A stretch of 64,000 bases of DNA from positions 7,068,001 to 7,132,000 of the forward strand of contig NZ_CP108938.1 in assembly GCF_036347135.1 (NCBI RefSeq), read 5' to 3'. The translations under genes were made by a program, and so were the position numbers. Below the pieces are notes generated by a model, which searched no databases, was not told the DNA's origin, and saw only the letters and a program-made list of their open reading frames with translations. Shown here piece by piece: positions 34,061 to 42,375 of this stretch (the stretch's first letter is position 1; each line of letters opens with the position of its first letter). The DNA comes from Streptomyces sp. NBC_00775 (GTDB taxonomy: Bacteria > Actinomycetota > Actinomycetes > Streptomycetales > Streptomycetaceae).

Positions 34061-35398
34061 TCAGACGAGGGCGGACGCGTGCTGGTTGGCGGGGCGCGGG
34101 AGGCCGTACCGCTCCCGCAGGGTCTGCCGGGGCCCGTACTCCTGACGCAGCAGGCCGCGGGCGCGCAGGATCGGCACGACGTGGTCGACGAAGAGGTCGA
34201 GGCCGGAGGGCAGCACGGCGGGCATGATGTTGAAGCCGTCGGCGGCACCCAGCAGGAACCACTCCTCGATCGCGTCGGCGACCTGCTCGGGCGTGCCGGC
34301 GAAGGTCAGGTGGCCGCGTCCGCCGCCGAGCCGCCCGATCAGCTGTCTTGCGGTGAGGCGCTCGCGCCGGGCGAGTTCGACGATGAGCGTGTAGCGGCTC
34401 TTGGCGCCCTCGATGGCGTCCTCGGGCGGCAGGTCGGCGGGGAGCTGGGCGTCCAACTCCAGGGTTCCGGGCTCAAGTTGCAGCAGGCGTTGGAGATTTC
34501 TGAGTCCGTGCTCGTGGACGATGTGGTCCTCCAGCACCTGCTCGTTCGCCCGCGCCTCGGCCTCCGTCGAGCCGATCACCGGGACGATGCCGGGCAGCAC
34601 CTTGATGTGCTCGGGGTCCCGACCGGCCGCCGCCGTACGGGACTTGAGGTCCGCGTAGAAGGCCTGCGCGTCTGCAAGGGTCTGCTGCGCGGTGAACACC
34701 GCTTCCGCGTACCGGGCCGCGAACGCCTTGCCGTCCTCGCTCGACCCCGCCTGCACGAGCAGCGGGTAACCCTGGGGCGAGCGCGGCACGTTGAGCGCTC
34801 CCTCGACACTGAAGTACGTCCCCTGGTGTCGCGGTGGGTGGATCTTGGTGTCGTCGCCCCACACGCCGGCCGCCTTGTCGGCGACGATCGCGTCGTCCTC
34901 CCAGCTGTCCCAGAGCTTGAGCGAGACGTCCAGGAACTCGGCGGCGCGGGCGTAGCGGTCGGCGTGTGCGGGCTCTTCGGCGAGGCCGAAGTTGCGCGCG
35001 GCCTCGGCACCCGCGGTGGTGACGATGTTCCAGCCCGCCCGGCCGCCACTGATGATGTCGAGCGAGGCGAACTTGCGGGCCAGGTTGTAGGGGGAGTTGT
35101 AGGAGGTGGAGGCCGTGGCGATCAGGCCGATGTGCTCGGTGGCCGTCGCCAGGGCGGTGAGCAGGGTGAGCGGTTCCAGGGCGCCGGCGGGGCGCTGGGC
35201 GAGGTTGCCCCACAGCTGCGGGCCGTCGGCGAGGAAGAGCGAGTCGAAGGTGCCGCGTTCGGCGATACGGGCGAGGTGGACGTAGTGCGCCAGCTCGACA
35301 TGCGCGTGCGGGTCGCTCTCGGGCAGGCGCCAAGAAGCCTCGTGGTGGCCGGTGTTCATCAGAAAGGCGTTGAGGTGGAGTTGGCGTGTGATGGTCAC
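34061..35398 (-). CDS. FMN-dependent monooxygenase, NtaA/SnaA/DszA family (luciferase-like)
   Basis: 445 residues. The start LHLNAFLMNTGHHEASWRLP, then FDSLFLADGPQLWG, TSYNSPYNLARKFASLDIISGGRAGWNIVTT and PVIGSTEAEARANEQVLEDHI are typical of reduced-FMN monooxygenases that attack sulfones, sulfonates or nitrilotriacetate. It needs a flavin reductase, and none is encoded here. Its GTG at 35398 overlaps the ATPase stop by four bases. In this operon it probably desulfurises an organosulfur compound imported by the ABC system. Confidence 0.92.
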   Translation of the reverse strand: MTITRQLHLNAFLMNTGHHEASWRLPESDPHAHVELAHYVHLARIAERGTFDSLFLADGPQLWGNLAQRPAGALEPLTLLTALATATEHIGLIATASTSYNSPYNLARKFASLDIISGGRAGWNIVTTAGAEAARNFGLAEEPAHADRYARAAEFLDVSLKLWDSWEDDAIVADKAAGVWGDDTKIHPPRHQGTYFSVEGALNVPRSPQGYPLLVQAGSSEDGKAFAARYAEAVFTAQQTLADAQAFYADLKSRTAAAGRDPEHIKVLPGIVPVIGSTEAEARANEQVLEDHIVHEHGLRNLQRLLQLEPGTLELDAQLPADLPPEDAIEGAKSRYTLIVELARRERLTARQLIGRLGGGRGHLTFAGTPEQVADAIEEWFLLGAADGFNIMPAVLPSGLDLFVDHVVPILRARGLLRQEYGPRQTLRERYGLPRPANQHASALV

Positions 35399-36141
35399 TT
35401 GTGGTCCTCCGTGACGCCCAGGGCGGCGAGCAGCCGTTCGCGGTACTCGCCGAGCAGGGGGTCGCGATACGAGCGCGGATGCGGGGGTTCGATGGTCAGG
35501 TCGAGGCCGATACGCCCCTGGTCGAGCACGAGCACCCGGTCGGCGAGCACGATCGCCTCGTCCACGTCGTGCGTGACGAGCAGGACGGAGGGCCGGTGCC
35601 GCTCCCACAGCTCGCGCAGCAGGACATGCATCCGGATCCGGGTGAGCGCGTCCAGTGCGCCGAACGGCTCGTCGGCCAGGAGCAGTTCGGGCTCCCGTAC
35701 GAGCGAACGGGCCAGCGCGGCACGCTGCGCCTCGCCGCCGGACAGCTCGTTGGGCCAGGCCCGCTCGCGGCCCGCGAGACCCACCTCGGCGAGGGCGGAG
35801 CGGCCCTTCCGTTCCGCTTCCCTGCCGTCCGTGCCGAGCAGGACGTTGTCGAGGACGCGTCGCCAGGGCAGCAGTCGGGAGTCCTGGAAGACGACGGACA
35901 CCCGTTCCGGCGCGGAGAGCTGTCCGCTTCCGGTGACGCTGTGGTCGAGCCCGGCGATGGCGCGCAGCAGGGTGCTCTTGCCGGAGCCGCTGTGCCCGAG
36001 CAGGGCCGTGAACTGGCCCGCGGGGAGGTCGAGGTCGATGCCGTCGAGGACCGTACGGCCGTCGAATGAGCGGGTCAGGCCCCGGAGTTGGACGGTGGGC
36101 TCGGTGCGCAGGGGGGTCAGTTGCTCAGTGTGCGTCGCCAC
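35395..36141 (-). CDS. Sulfonate/taurine-type ABC transporter ATP-binding protein (SsuB/TauB-like)
   Basis: 248 residues. Walker A GHSGSGKST, signature ELSGGEAQRAALARSLV, Walker B LLLADEPFGALD, switch LVTHDVDEA. FQDSRLLPWRRVLDNV is the conserved Q-loop of nitrate/sulfonate/taurine importers. GTG at 36141 follows GGAGGG; it overlaps the permease gene by 25 bases. Confidence 0.92.
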   Translation of the reverse strand: MATHTEQLTPLRTEPTVQLRGLTRSFDGRTVLDGIDLDLPAGQFTALLGHSGSGKSTLLRAIAGLDHSVTGSGQLSAPERVSVVFQDSRLLPWRRVLDNVLLGTDGREAERKGRSALAEVGLAGRERAWPNELSGGEAQRAALARSLVREPELLLADEPFGALDALTRIRMHVLLRELWERHRPSVLLVTHDVDEAIVLADRVLVLDQGRIGLDLTIEPPHPRSYRDPLLGEYRERLLAALGVTEDHK

Positions 36142-36965
36142 GACAGCACCCTCCGTTCGATGAGACGGACCGCGCTGTCGGAGGTCAGACCGAAGATGCC
36201 GTAGACGACCAGGCCGACGAGGATGACGTCGCTCTGGCCGTAGTTCTGGGCCTGGAACATCATGTAGCCGAGTCCGCTGGTGGCGTTGATCTGCTCCAGG
36301 ACGATCAGGCCCAGCCAGGAGCCGGTCACCCCGAGGCGCAGGCCGACGAAGAAGCCGGGCAGGGCGCCGGGGATGACGATCTGCCGGACGAAGGCGAACC
36401 TCGACAGGCCCTGGACCTCGGCGAGTTCGACGTAGCGGTGGTCGATGCCGGACAGTGCGGCGTGTGTGTTGAGGTAGATCGGGATGTAGACGACGATGGC
36501 GATGATCGCGATCTTGAAGGTCTCGCCGATGCCCAGCCAGAGGATGAACAGCGGGATCAGACCGAGCGGCGGGATGGACCGGTTGAGCTGCACCGTCCCG
36601 TCGATCAGCGCCTCGCCGAACCGGCTGAGCCCGGAGGCGAGCGCGAGGACGACTCCCGCGGTCAGCCCGATCGCGAACCCGGTCGCGGCCCGCTGGAGCG
36701 AGGTCAGGACATCGGTCGGCAGCGTGCCGTCGGTCCACAGGTGACCGGCGGTCTTCACCACCGTCCAGGGCGCCGGGATCGCCGCCGGGTCGAGCCGGCC
36801 GGCGGCGGAGGCGGCGGCCCACAGGGCGAGGAAGAGGACCGGGCCGACGAGCCGGGAGGCGGGCAGCCGTTTGCCGGGGGAGAGCCGGCGGCGCCTGCGG
36901 ACCTGGGGGAGTTCCTCCGAAGCGGCGACGGAAGCGACGGCGGCGGTCGTGCTCACGGCGGTCAC
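36117..36965 (-). CDS. Sulfonate/taurine-type ABC transporter permease (SsuC/TauC-like)
   Basis: 282 residues with six predicted membrane segments. The EAA-like loop ELAEVQGLSRFAFVRQIVIPGALPGFFVGLRLGVTGSW and the RSIPPLGLIPLFILWLGIGE segment are typical of this family. GTG at 36965 overlaps the binding-protein stop by four bases (GTGA); another GTG at 36956 would also work. Confidence 0.92.
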   Translation of the reverse strand: MTAVSTTAAVASVAASEELPQVRRRRRLSPGKRLPASRLVGPVLFLALWAAASAAGRLDPAAIPAPWTVVKTAGHLWTDGTLPTDVLTSLQRAATGFAIGLTAGVVLALASGLSRFGEALIDGTVQLNRSIPPLGLIPLFILWLGIGETFKIAIIAIVVYIPIYLNTHAALSGIDHRYVELAEVQGLSRFAFVRQIVIPGALPGFFVGLRLGVTGSWLGLIVLEQINATSGLGYMMFQAQNYGQSDVILVGLVVYGIFGLTSDSAVRLIERRVLSWRRTLSN

Positions 36966-38038
36966 CTGCGGTACTCCGCCGGCACGGCCTTCGCCGCGAT
37001 GCCCTCGAAGCGGTGGTCGAAGAGCGAGCCGACCTTGAACTCCTTCACGAAGCCGCCCTCCGCCAACAGGTCGGCGGTCTCCTGCTCCCACTTCACGGCC
37101 TCCGCCCAACTCGGCGGGAAGAGCGGCTTGTTGGCGAGCTCGGTGATCGACTGGGCCTGCGCGAGAGTGAGGTTCTGCGTCTTGACGTAGAACTCCTCGT
37201 TCCAGGCGTCGGGGTGCTCGTACGCCCACACCTGGCCCTTCGCCCAGCGCGGGATGTACGCGGCGACGGCCGCCGCCTTCGCGGAGTCGGCCAGCACGGA
37301 GGTGGGCGCCCACAGCAGGTTGAGGAGGTCCACGACGTCAGTGGTGATGGTGTGCGCGCCCTTGGACCCGTACTGCTTGAGGTAGGCCGGCGACTGGTTG
37401 TTGGCGAGCGGGGCGATGTCCACCTGCCCGGCCTGGAGCGCGGTGAGGAACTGGTTGCTGGTCAGCGGCACCAGGTCGACGTCGTCGTACGTGATCCCGG
37501 CCTTCTTCAGGGCACGCAGCAGTACGACCCCCTGCGCCTGCCCCTGCGAGAAGGCCAGTTTCTTGCCCTTGAAGCCCTGGACGTCCTGGATGTCGCTGCC
37601 GGGCTTGGTGGCGAAGAGGTAGTTGGGCTTACGAGTGATGTTGATCGCGACGATCTTCGCGTCGTACCCCTGATAGTGCGCCTGGATCGGCGGGATGCCC
37701 GCGTTGTTGGCGACGTCCAGGGACTTGGCGCGGAAGGCGTTGATGACATCGGGACCGGCGCCGATGTTCACCCAGCTGGAGACCGTGAACGGCAGCTCGC
37801 TCAGACCCGCCAGTTTGAGCTGGAGCTGCTGCTGGCCCAGGTACGAGGCGATCTTGAGCTTGGTGCCCGACGGGACCTTGGCGGACAGCGGGGCGGACGC
37901 GGCTCCCTTGGACCGGGTGTCCGCGGCGCTGCTGGCACCGGCGCAGCCGCTCAGTCCCGCAGCGGCGGCGGCACCGAGCAGGGAGGACAGGAACAGCCGC
38001 CGGTCGACGCGGGACGCGGAGGGGGACAGTGGTGGCAT
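36962..38038 (-). CDS. Sulfonate/nitrate-type ABC substrate-binding lipoprotein (SsuA-like)
   Basis: 358 residues. The signal peptide has Arg-Arg (VDRRLFLSSLLGAAAAAGLSGC) with lipobox Cys32, so it is a lipoprotein, possibly Tat-exported. The mature part (LKIASYLGQQQLQLKLAGLSELPF, VQGFKGKKLAFSQGQAQGVVLLRALKKAGITYDDVDLVPL) is the SsuA/NMT1 fold that binds sulfonates and related anions. ATG at 38038 follows GGAG; the frame opens at 38128. First structural gene of the operon, 186 bases after the leader peptide. Confidence 0.92.
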   Translation of the reverse strand: MPPLSPSASRVDRRLFLSSLLGAAAAAGLSGCAGASSAADTRSKGAASAPLSAKVPSGTKLKIASYLGQQQLQLKLAGLSELPFTVSSWVNIGAGPDVINAFRAKSLDVANNAGIPPIQAHYQGYDAKIVAINITRKPNYLFATKPGSDIQDVQGFKGKKLAFSQGQAQGVVLLRALKKAGITYDDVDLVPLTSNQFLTALQAGQVDIAPLANNQSPAYLKQYGSKGAHTITTDVVDLLNLLWAPTSVLADSAKAAAVAAYIPRWAKGQVWAYEHPDAWNEEFYVKTQNLTLAQAQSITELANKPLFPPSWAEAVKWEQETADLLAEGGFVKEFKVGSLFDHRFEGIAAKAVPAEYRR

Positions 38039-38224
38039 GGGAGGACTCCGGGGTTCCAAGTGACGGGAATGCGCGCGGAATTCCGGGCAGGGCGGAGCCA
38101 GGAAGGAAAGGCGCGCAGAGGAAGGCACACGCCTGAGGCGCGGCGAAGAAATCCGGGTGATCGTCAGTGCGTCGACGGCCGAGCGATCGTCAGCAAGGAA
38201 GGGGCGACGCGGCGATGACCGGCG

Positions 38225-38308
38225 TCAGCAACACAGCGTGCGCGCGACCCGCATCAGGTCGACGACACGGCACTTGGTGAGCGGAACCTGCACCCGCGAG
38301 CTGCTCAT
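38225..38308 (-). CDS. Cys-Cys-ending leader peptide of the organosulfur operon
   Basis: 27 codons read MSSSRVQVPLTKC then RVVDLMRVARTLCC and stop. Placed 186 bases upstream of the binding-protein start on the same strand, with AGGAG nine bases before the ATG. Short ORFs with this layout (VDL.RVA.TLCC-like ends) occur upstream of sulfur-assimilation operons in actinobacteria, and Cys-rich leaders are known to act as cysteine-responsive attenuators in mycobacteria. Stalling at the terminal Cys codons when cysteine is scarce would allow the operon to be expressed. I saw no strong U-tailed hairpin between it and the operon, so the mechanism could be translational. Confidence 0.8.
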   Translation of the reverse strand: MSSSRVQVPLTKCRVVDLMRVARTLCC

Positions 38309-38338
38309 AAGAGGATGCTCCTGGCCTCGTACAACCCC

Positions 38339-38344
38339 TGTCAA
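38339..38344 (-). promoter_or_regulatory. Possible −35 element of the leader/organosulfur operon
   Basis: A perfect TTGACA is read on the minus strand 31 bases upstream of the leader ATG. No convincing −10 is seen at normal spacing, so only the −35 hexamer is listed. Confidence 0.3.
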
Positions 38345-38361
38345 CATTCGGAGTTTCTGAA

Positions 38362-39582
38362 TTAATTCGGCCCCGGTCGGGCGCCCAGCGGATCCCGGTA
38401 CAGCACGTCGAGAGCCACCGATCCGCCCGCCACGGCCAGCACGGAATCCGGAAAACTGGTCGGCACGACCGCCGCCGCCCGATCGGGCCCCACCTCCTCG
38501 CGCAGCGCGGCGAGGCAGTCCTCCCGGTGCACGGCACCGACCTCGGTGACAACGACGGTGTCCGGATTGAGCACGTCGAGCAGCAGCCGTGCCGCCCGAC
38601 CGGTCATCCGGGCCCGCTCCACCAGCAGTCGTACGGCCACGGGGTCGCCGTCGGCCGCGGCGGCGAGCACATGCATCGGGTTCACACCGCGGATGACACC
38701 CGCCTCACGCGCCCGGCGGCACAGCGTCCGCTCGCTCAGCTCGGCCTGGAGGCACCCGGTCCGGCCGCAGTCGCACCGCTCCGTGCCACCGGCCAGCGGC
38801 AGATGGGCGATCGCGCCGGCCTGCGAGCGGGGACCGTGGTGCACCTCGTCGTGGGTGGCGAAGGCGGCGTCCACCACATTGCCGACGAAGAGGTGCAGCA
38901 CGCTGCGGCTGCCCCGCGCCCGCCCGAACAGCCGCTCGCCGTTCACCAACGCCCGCGCGTGCCCGTCCACATGAACCGGCAGTCCGGTACGGGCGCCGAT
39001 CGCCTCCCGTACGGCCACGTCACGCCAGCCCAGCAGGGCGTGTTCCACGATCGTGCCGGAGTCGCGGTCCACCCAGCCGCCGGTGGCGACACCCACGCCC
39101 AGGGGCGTACGGCCCGGGGCGCCGGCCAGTAGCGCGCCGAGCTCGTCGGCGGCGTCGGCCAGCACGCGGCCGGGCTCGGTGTGTTCATGGTTCAGGTGCT
39201 TGAGACGGGTCTCCGCCACGACTCGGCCACGCAGGTCGAGCAGGGCGACGGTCGTGTACGGCACGGCGATGTGTACCCCGCCGACCACGAAACGGGAGCC
39301 GTCGAGGTCGAGCGGTACGTGCGGGCGTCCGACCCCGTTCGACTGCCGGGGCACGGGGGCTTCCCGGATCAGGCCGCGTTCGGCGAACCGGGCGCAGTAG
39401 TCGGTCACCGACGCCGGGGAGAGTCCGGTCAGCCGGGCGATGGTGCTGCGGGCGACCGGGCCGTGGTCCAGTACGGAGCGGAGGATGGCGCTGGCGGTGG
39501 TGCTGGTGCTGGTTCGGCGGCGGAGGGTTGCCGCGGGTGAAGAGGGTGGAGCTTGCGGAAAGGGTGCCACGGAACGGGACAT
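38362..39582 (-). CDS. ROK-family transcriptional regulator
   Basis: 406 residues. An N-terminal winged helix (ILRSVLDHGPVARSTIARLTGLSPASVTDYCARFAERGLIRE) is joined to a ROK sugar-kinase-like domain with the zinc motif CDCGRTGCLQAE. GVATGGWVDRDSGTIV and GLPVHVDGHARALVNGE are the usual ROK core. Such repressors respond to sugars or N-acetylglucosamine derivatives. It precedes the organosulfur leader by 53 bases on the same strand, but a promoter-like stretch separates them, so co-regulation is uncertain. The ROK gene is not next to a sugar operon. Confidence 0.92.
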   Translation of the reverse strand: MSRSVAPFPQAPPSSPAATLRRRTSTSTTASAILRSVLDHGPVARSTIARLTGLSPASVTDYCARFAERGLIREAPVPRQSNGVGRPHVPLDLDGSRFVVGGVHIAVPYTTVALLDLRGRVVAETRLKHLNHEHTEPGRVLADAADELGALLAGAPGRTPLGVGVATGGWVDRDSGTIVEHALLGWRDVAVREAIGARTGLPVHVDGHARALVNGERLFGRARGSRSVLHLFVGNVVDAAFATHDEVHHGPRSQAGAIAHLPLAGGTERCDCGRTGCLQAELSERTLCRRAREAGVIRGVNPMHVLAAAADGDPVAVRLLVERARMTGRAARLLLDVLNPDTVVVTEVGAVHREDCLAALREEVGPDRAAAVVPTSFPDSVLAVAGGSVALDVLYRDPLGARPGPN

Positions 39583-39785
39583 GGGGAACTTCCTCGGGAC
39601 TGGTCCGACACTGCGCCGTCACATCTCGGCGAGCCGGATCCACTCCGCTCGCCTCACCTACGGCGACAGGTGGCCGTCCCCTGGCGCCGCAGGTCGACAT
39701 ACCGACGCGACGCGAAGTCCCTGGCCTGAGCAACCATGCCCCGAAGAGTAGGCCTCACCACCCGATCCGGCCACCCCGGCTTTTT

Positions 39786-39984
39786 TCGCCCCCGCCGCCC
39801 CTACCCGTCCCATCCTTCTGGGGCTCCGCCCCAGACCCTGTTCGGTTGTGTGTCGGCTGCGGGTGGGTGGGGGTTGCTCGCGCAGTTCCCCGCGCCCCTT
39901 AAGGGGCGCGGGGAACTGCGCAATCTTTTCGGGGTCTGGGGGCGGAGCCCCCGGGGATGGGACGGGTAGGGGCGGCGGGGGCGA
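39786..39984. repeat. Dispersed intergenic repeat, copy 2, with perfect 30-bp terminal inverted repeats
   Basis: The 30-mer at 39786–39815 (starts TCGCCCCCGCCGCCCC) is exactly repeated in inverse orientation at 39955–39984. Between them are the family blocks: GGGGCTCCGCCCC, GTTCGGTTGTG, GCGGGTGGGTGGGGG, and at 39880–39921 a perfect 21-bp loopless palindrome (GCGCAGTTCCCCGCG…). About 200 bases long, in the gap before bioY. No flanking target duplication is evident. Confidence 0.9.
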
Positions 39985-40211
39985 GAACCTTTGGCGGGAC
40001 CCTACAGTCGGCGTCCGAGCCGGATTCGCACGGCAAACCGGCCCACCTCAGTGACCAGGGTCACCCCGTCACACGTGTACACGGCATCGTTTGTAAGGAG
40101 CCCACCAAGCCCATGATCCCCGCTTTGTCGATGGCAGACGGTGATCGGCCGTGTACCCCTGGGATAGCGTCACCGTGTCCCAACCTGCCCGCACCACCCG
40201 CCGGAGTCCCC

Positions 40212-40793
40212 ATGAGCACCGCAGCCGCCACGCCCACCCGCCCCGGCGAGGTCCTCGCCGACCTCCTCCCCGCCTCCCGAGTCAGGGACGCGGCCCTGGT
40301 GCTCGGCGGCGCCGCACTCACCGGTCTCGCCGCCCAGATCTCGCTGCCGGTACCGGGCTCCCCGGTCCCGGTGACCGGCCAGACCTTCGCGGCACTCCTC
40401 GTCGGCACGGCCCTCGGCGCGGGCCGCGGCTTCCTGTCGCTCGCGGTGTACGCGCTCGTCGGCATGGCCGGCGTCCCGTGGTTCGCCGGCGGCGGCTCCG
40501 GCACCGCCGCCCCGTCCTTCGGCTACATCCTCGGCATGCTGCTGGCCTCCACCGTCGTGGGCGCCCTCGCCCGCCGCGGCGCCGACCGCTCCGTGCTGCG
40601 CATGGCGGGCACGATGCTGCTCGGCGAGGCGATCATCTACGCGATCGGCGTCCCGTACCTGGCCCTGGCCACCGGCATGTCGGCGAGCGCGGCCATCGCG
40701 GCGGGCCTCACCCCGTTCCTGCTCGGCGACGCCCTCAAGGCCGCCCTGGCGATGGGCGCCCTGCCCACCGCCTGGAAGCTCATCAAGCGCTGA
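40212..40793 (+). CDS. bioY: BioY-type biotin transporter
   Basis: 193-residue substrate-binding S component of an energy-coupling factor (ECF) or solo biotin importer. Six predicted membrane segments; QISLPVPGSPVPVTGQTFAALLVGTALGAGRGFLSLAVYALVGMAGVPWFAGG is the BioY signature and the biotin-binding segment. No ECF ATPase or T component is encoded nearby, so it works alone or with a shared ECF module elsewhere. ATG at 40212 follows GGAGTCCCC. A sequence CGCTTTGTCGAT (40121–40132) and TAGCGTC (40165–40171) lie upstream. Confidence 0.93.
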   Translation: MSTAAATPTRPGEVLADLLPASRVRDAALVLGGAALTGLAAQISLPVPGSPVPVTGQTFAALLVGTALGAGRGFLSLAVYALVGMAGVPWFAGGGSGTAAPSFGYILGMLLASTVVGALARRGADRSVLRMAGTMLLGEAIIYAIGVPYLALATGMSASAAIAAGLTPFLLGDALKAALAMGALPTAWKLIKR

Positions 40794-40800
40794 CCCACGG

Positions 40801-40876
40801 CTGGTCTGAGCCGATCCAATCTGATCCAAGCCGATCGAAGCCGACCTGAGCCGGTCTCAGCCGGCCTCAGTCAGCC
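40801..40876. repeat. Degenerate GAGCCGATC-type repeats between bioY and the oxidoreductase
   Basis: About six imperfect copies of GAGCCG(A/G)TC-like segments fill the gap between the converging genes. They are too diverged for a precise unit; no hairpin was recognised. Confidence 0.4.
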
Positions 40877-42262
40877 TCAGCCGGTGATGTTGTAGTTCCT
40901 GCGGAAGAGGTTCGCCGGGTCGTACTCCGACTTCAGTCCGGCGAGCCTCTTCCGCGTTCCGGCGTCGTACAGCCCCTCCGTGCGATCGCCCGCCCCGAAC
41001 GCGAAGTTGAGCGCCCGCCCGATCGTCCACGGCGCGAGTCCCTCGAACGCCGGATCCAGCAGCTCCCGCGCCGTCTCCCGGTCCGCCATCGCCAACAGCC
41101 GTACGAGGAAACGCCCTTCGCGATGCGGTACGGAGTTCGGCGCGTCCTGCGCCAGTGCCCCGCCGAGATGGTTGATCTGCACGACGCACATCGCCGGCGC
41201 GTCCGGGCCGGTGCGGGCGAGGAGTCCGGCCGCGGCGGCCACGTCCAGCTCACTCAGTACCGCGCTGTCGCCGTAGTACGTGTGCGGGAAGTCCGGGTCA
41301 CTGTGGATGCTGTGGCTCTCGGCGTACGGCATCTCGCGCAGCGAGTCGGCGAGGACCGGGCCGATCTCCCGCAGCGGGGCGACGAGTTGCACACCCTCGG
41401 CGGCCGTACCCGTATACGCCACGCGTACGGAGATCACATACCGCCCGCGCAGGTGTGGCGGCATCCCCGGCACGTCCGGGTACGGCACCGCCGCGAACGA
41501 CGAGGTCAGCCCGTCCGGCACGGTCCGCGTCCAGCGCTCGTAGGCCCGCAGCGCCGCCACCGGATCGACCTCGCGCCCGTCGAAGTCGAGGGAGCCGCCG
41601 TACAGCCGCGCGACCGGTACGAGGTCGATCTCCAGCTCGGTGACGACGCCGAAGTTGTGGCCGCCGCCGAGGAGCGCCCAGTACAGGTCGGGGTCCGACT
41701 CCCGCGTCACCTGGCGTTGCCGCCCGTCCGCGGTGACCACGTCGAGCGCGCGCACATGGTCGGCCGCGTATCCGAACTCCCTTGCCAGGATGCCGAGTCC
41801 GCCGCTCAGGGTGTAGGACACGGCACCCACCCCCGGCGCCGAACCGTTCAACGGGGCCAGCCCGTACGGCACGGCCGCCGCGACGACCTGACCCCAGCGG
41901 ACGCCCGCCTGCACGCGGACGGTGCGCGCCCGCGGATCGACGCTCACCCCGTCCATGCGCCGCGTCGTGATCAGGACGCCGCCCTCCGCCGCGCCCGGCA
42001 GCCCGTGCCCGGTGGCCTGCACGCCCACCGGCAGGCCGGCGGAGGCCGCGTACCGCACCGCGGCGGCCACGTCGTCGGCCGAGGACGCGGCGAAGATCAC
42101 GGCGGGCCGCTGCGTGAAACCGGTCTGGAATCCAGCGAGTTCCTCGTCGTACCCGGTATCTCCGGGGCGGAGGACGAGCCGGTCGGTGGTCTCGTCCGTG
42201 CTCTCGTCCGTGGTCTTGTCCGCGGTGTCGTCGACGGTGTTCATGGGGTCCATACGGCTCAT
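40877..42262 (-). CDS. FAD-binding oxidoreductase, VAO/berberine-bridge type
   Basis: 461 residues. The PCMH-type FAD domain includes RPAVIFAASSADDVAAAVRYA, the histidine-bearing VQATGHGLPG and GHNFGVVTELEIDLVP; the BBE-like C-terminus ends SEYDPANLFRRNYNITG. The His could carry an 8-alpha-histidyl FAD bond; the Cys of bicovalent members was not recognised at the expected place. Members oxidise carbohydrates, alcohols or secondary metabolites. The N-terminal 35 residues are low-complexity Asp/Thr (DDTADKTTDESTDETTD). Start could be 42262, 42247 or 42244; no clear ribosome binding site decides. Confidence 0.88.
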   Translation of the reverse strand: MSRMDPMNTVDDTADKTTDESTDETTDRLVLRPGDTGYDEELAGFQTGFTQRPAVIFAASSADDVAAAVRYAASAGLPVGVQATGHGLPGAAEGGVLITTRRMDGVSVDPRARTVRVQAGVRWGQVVAAAVPYGLAPLNGSAPGVGAVSYTLSGGLGILAREFGYAADHVRALDVVTADGRQRQVTRESDPDLYWALLGGGHNFGVVTELEIDLVPVARLYGGSLDFDGREVDPVAALRAYERWTRTVPDGLTSSFAAVPYPDVPGMPPHLRGRYVISVRVAYTGTAAEGVQLVAPLREIGPVLADSLREMPYAESHSIHSDPDFPHTYYGDSAVLSELDVAAAAGLLARTGPDAPAMCVVQINHLGGALAQDAPNSVPHREGRFLVRLLAMADRETARELLDPAFEGLAPWTIGRALNFAFGAGDRTEGLYDAGTRKRLAGLKSEYDPANLFRRNYNITG

Positions 42263-42304
42263 GGTCGCCGCATTACCTGACAGGCACCGTCAAGTTTTCT
42301 GAAC

Positions 42305-42346
42305 GGAGCGGGCCGGGGTGCCGCGCTCGGCACCCCGGCCCGCTCC
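42305..42346 (-). terminator. Strong hairpin terminator after the LPKTG protein gene
   Basis: A perfect 19-bp stem (42305–42323 with 42328–42346, loop CGCT) lies 30 bases past the stop at 42376. Confidence 0.9.
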
Positions 42347-42375
42347 CTCCTGCTTTCCGTGCTGTTGTTCCTACC

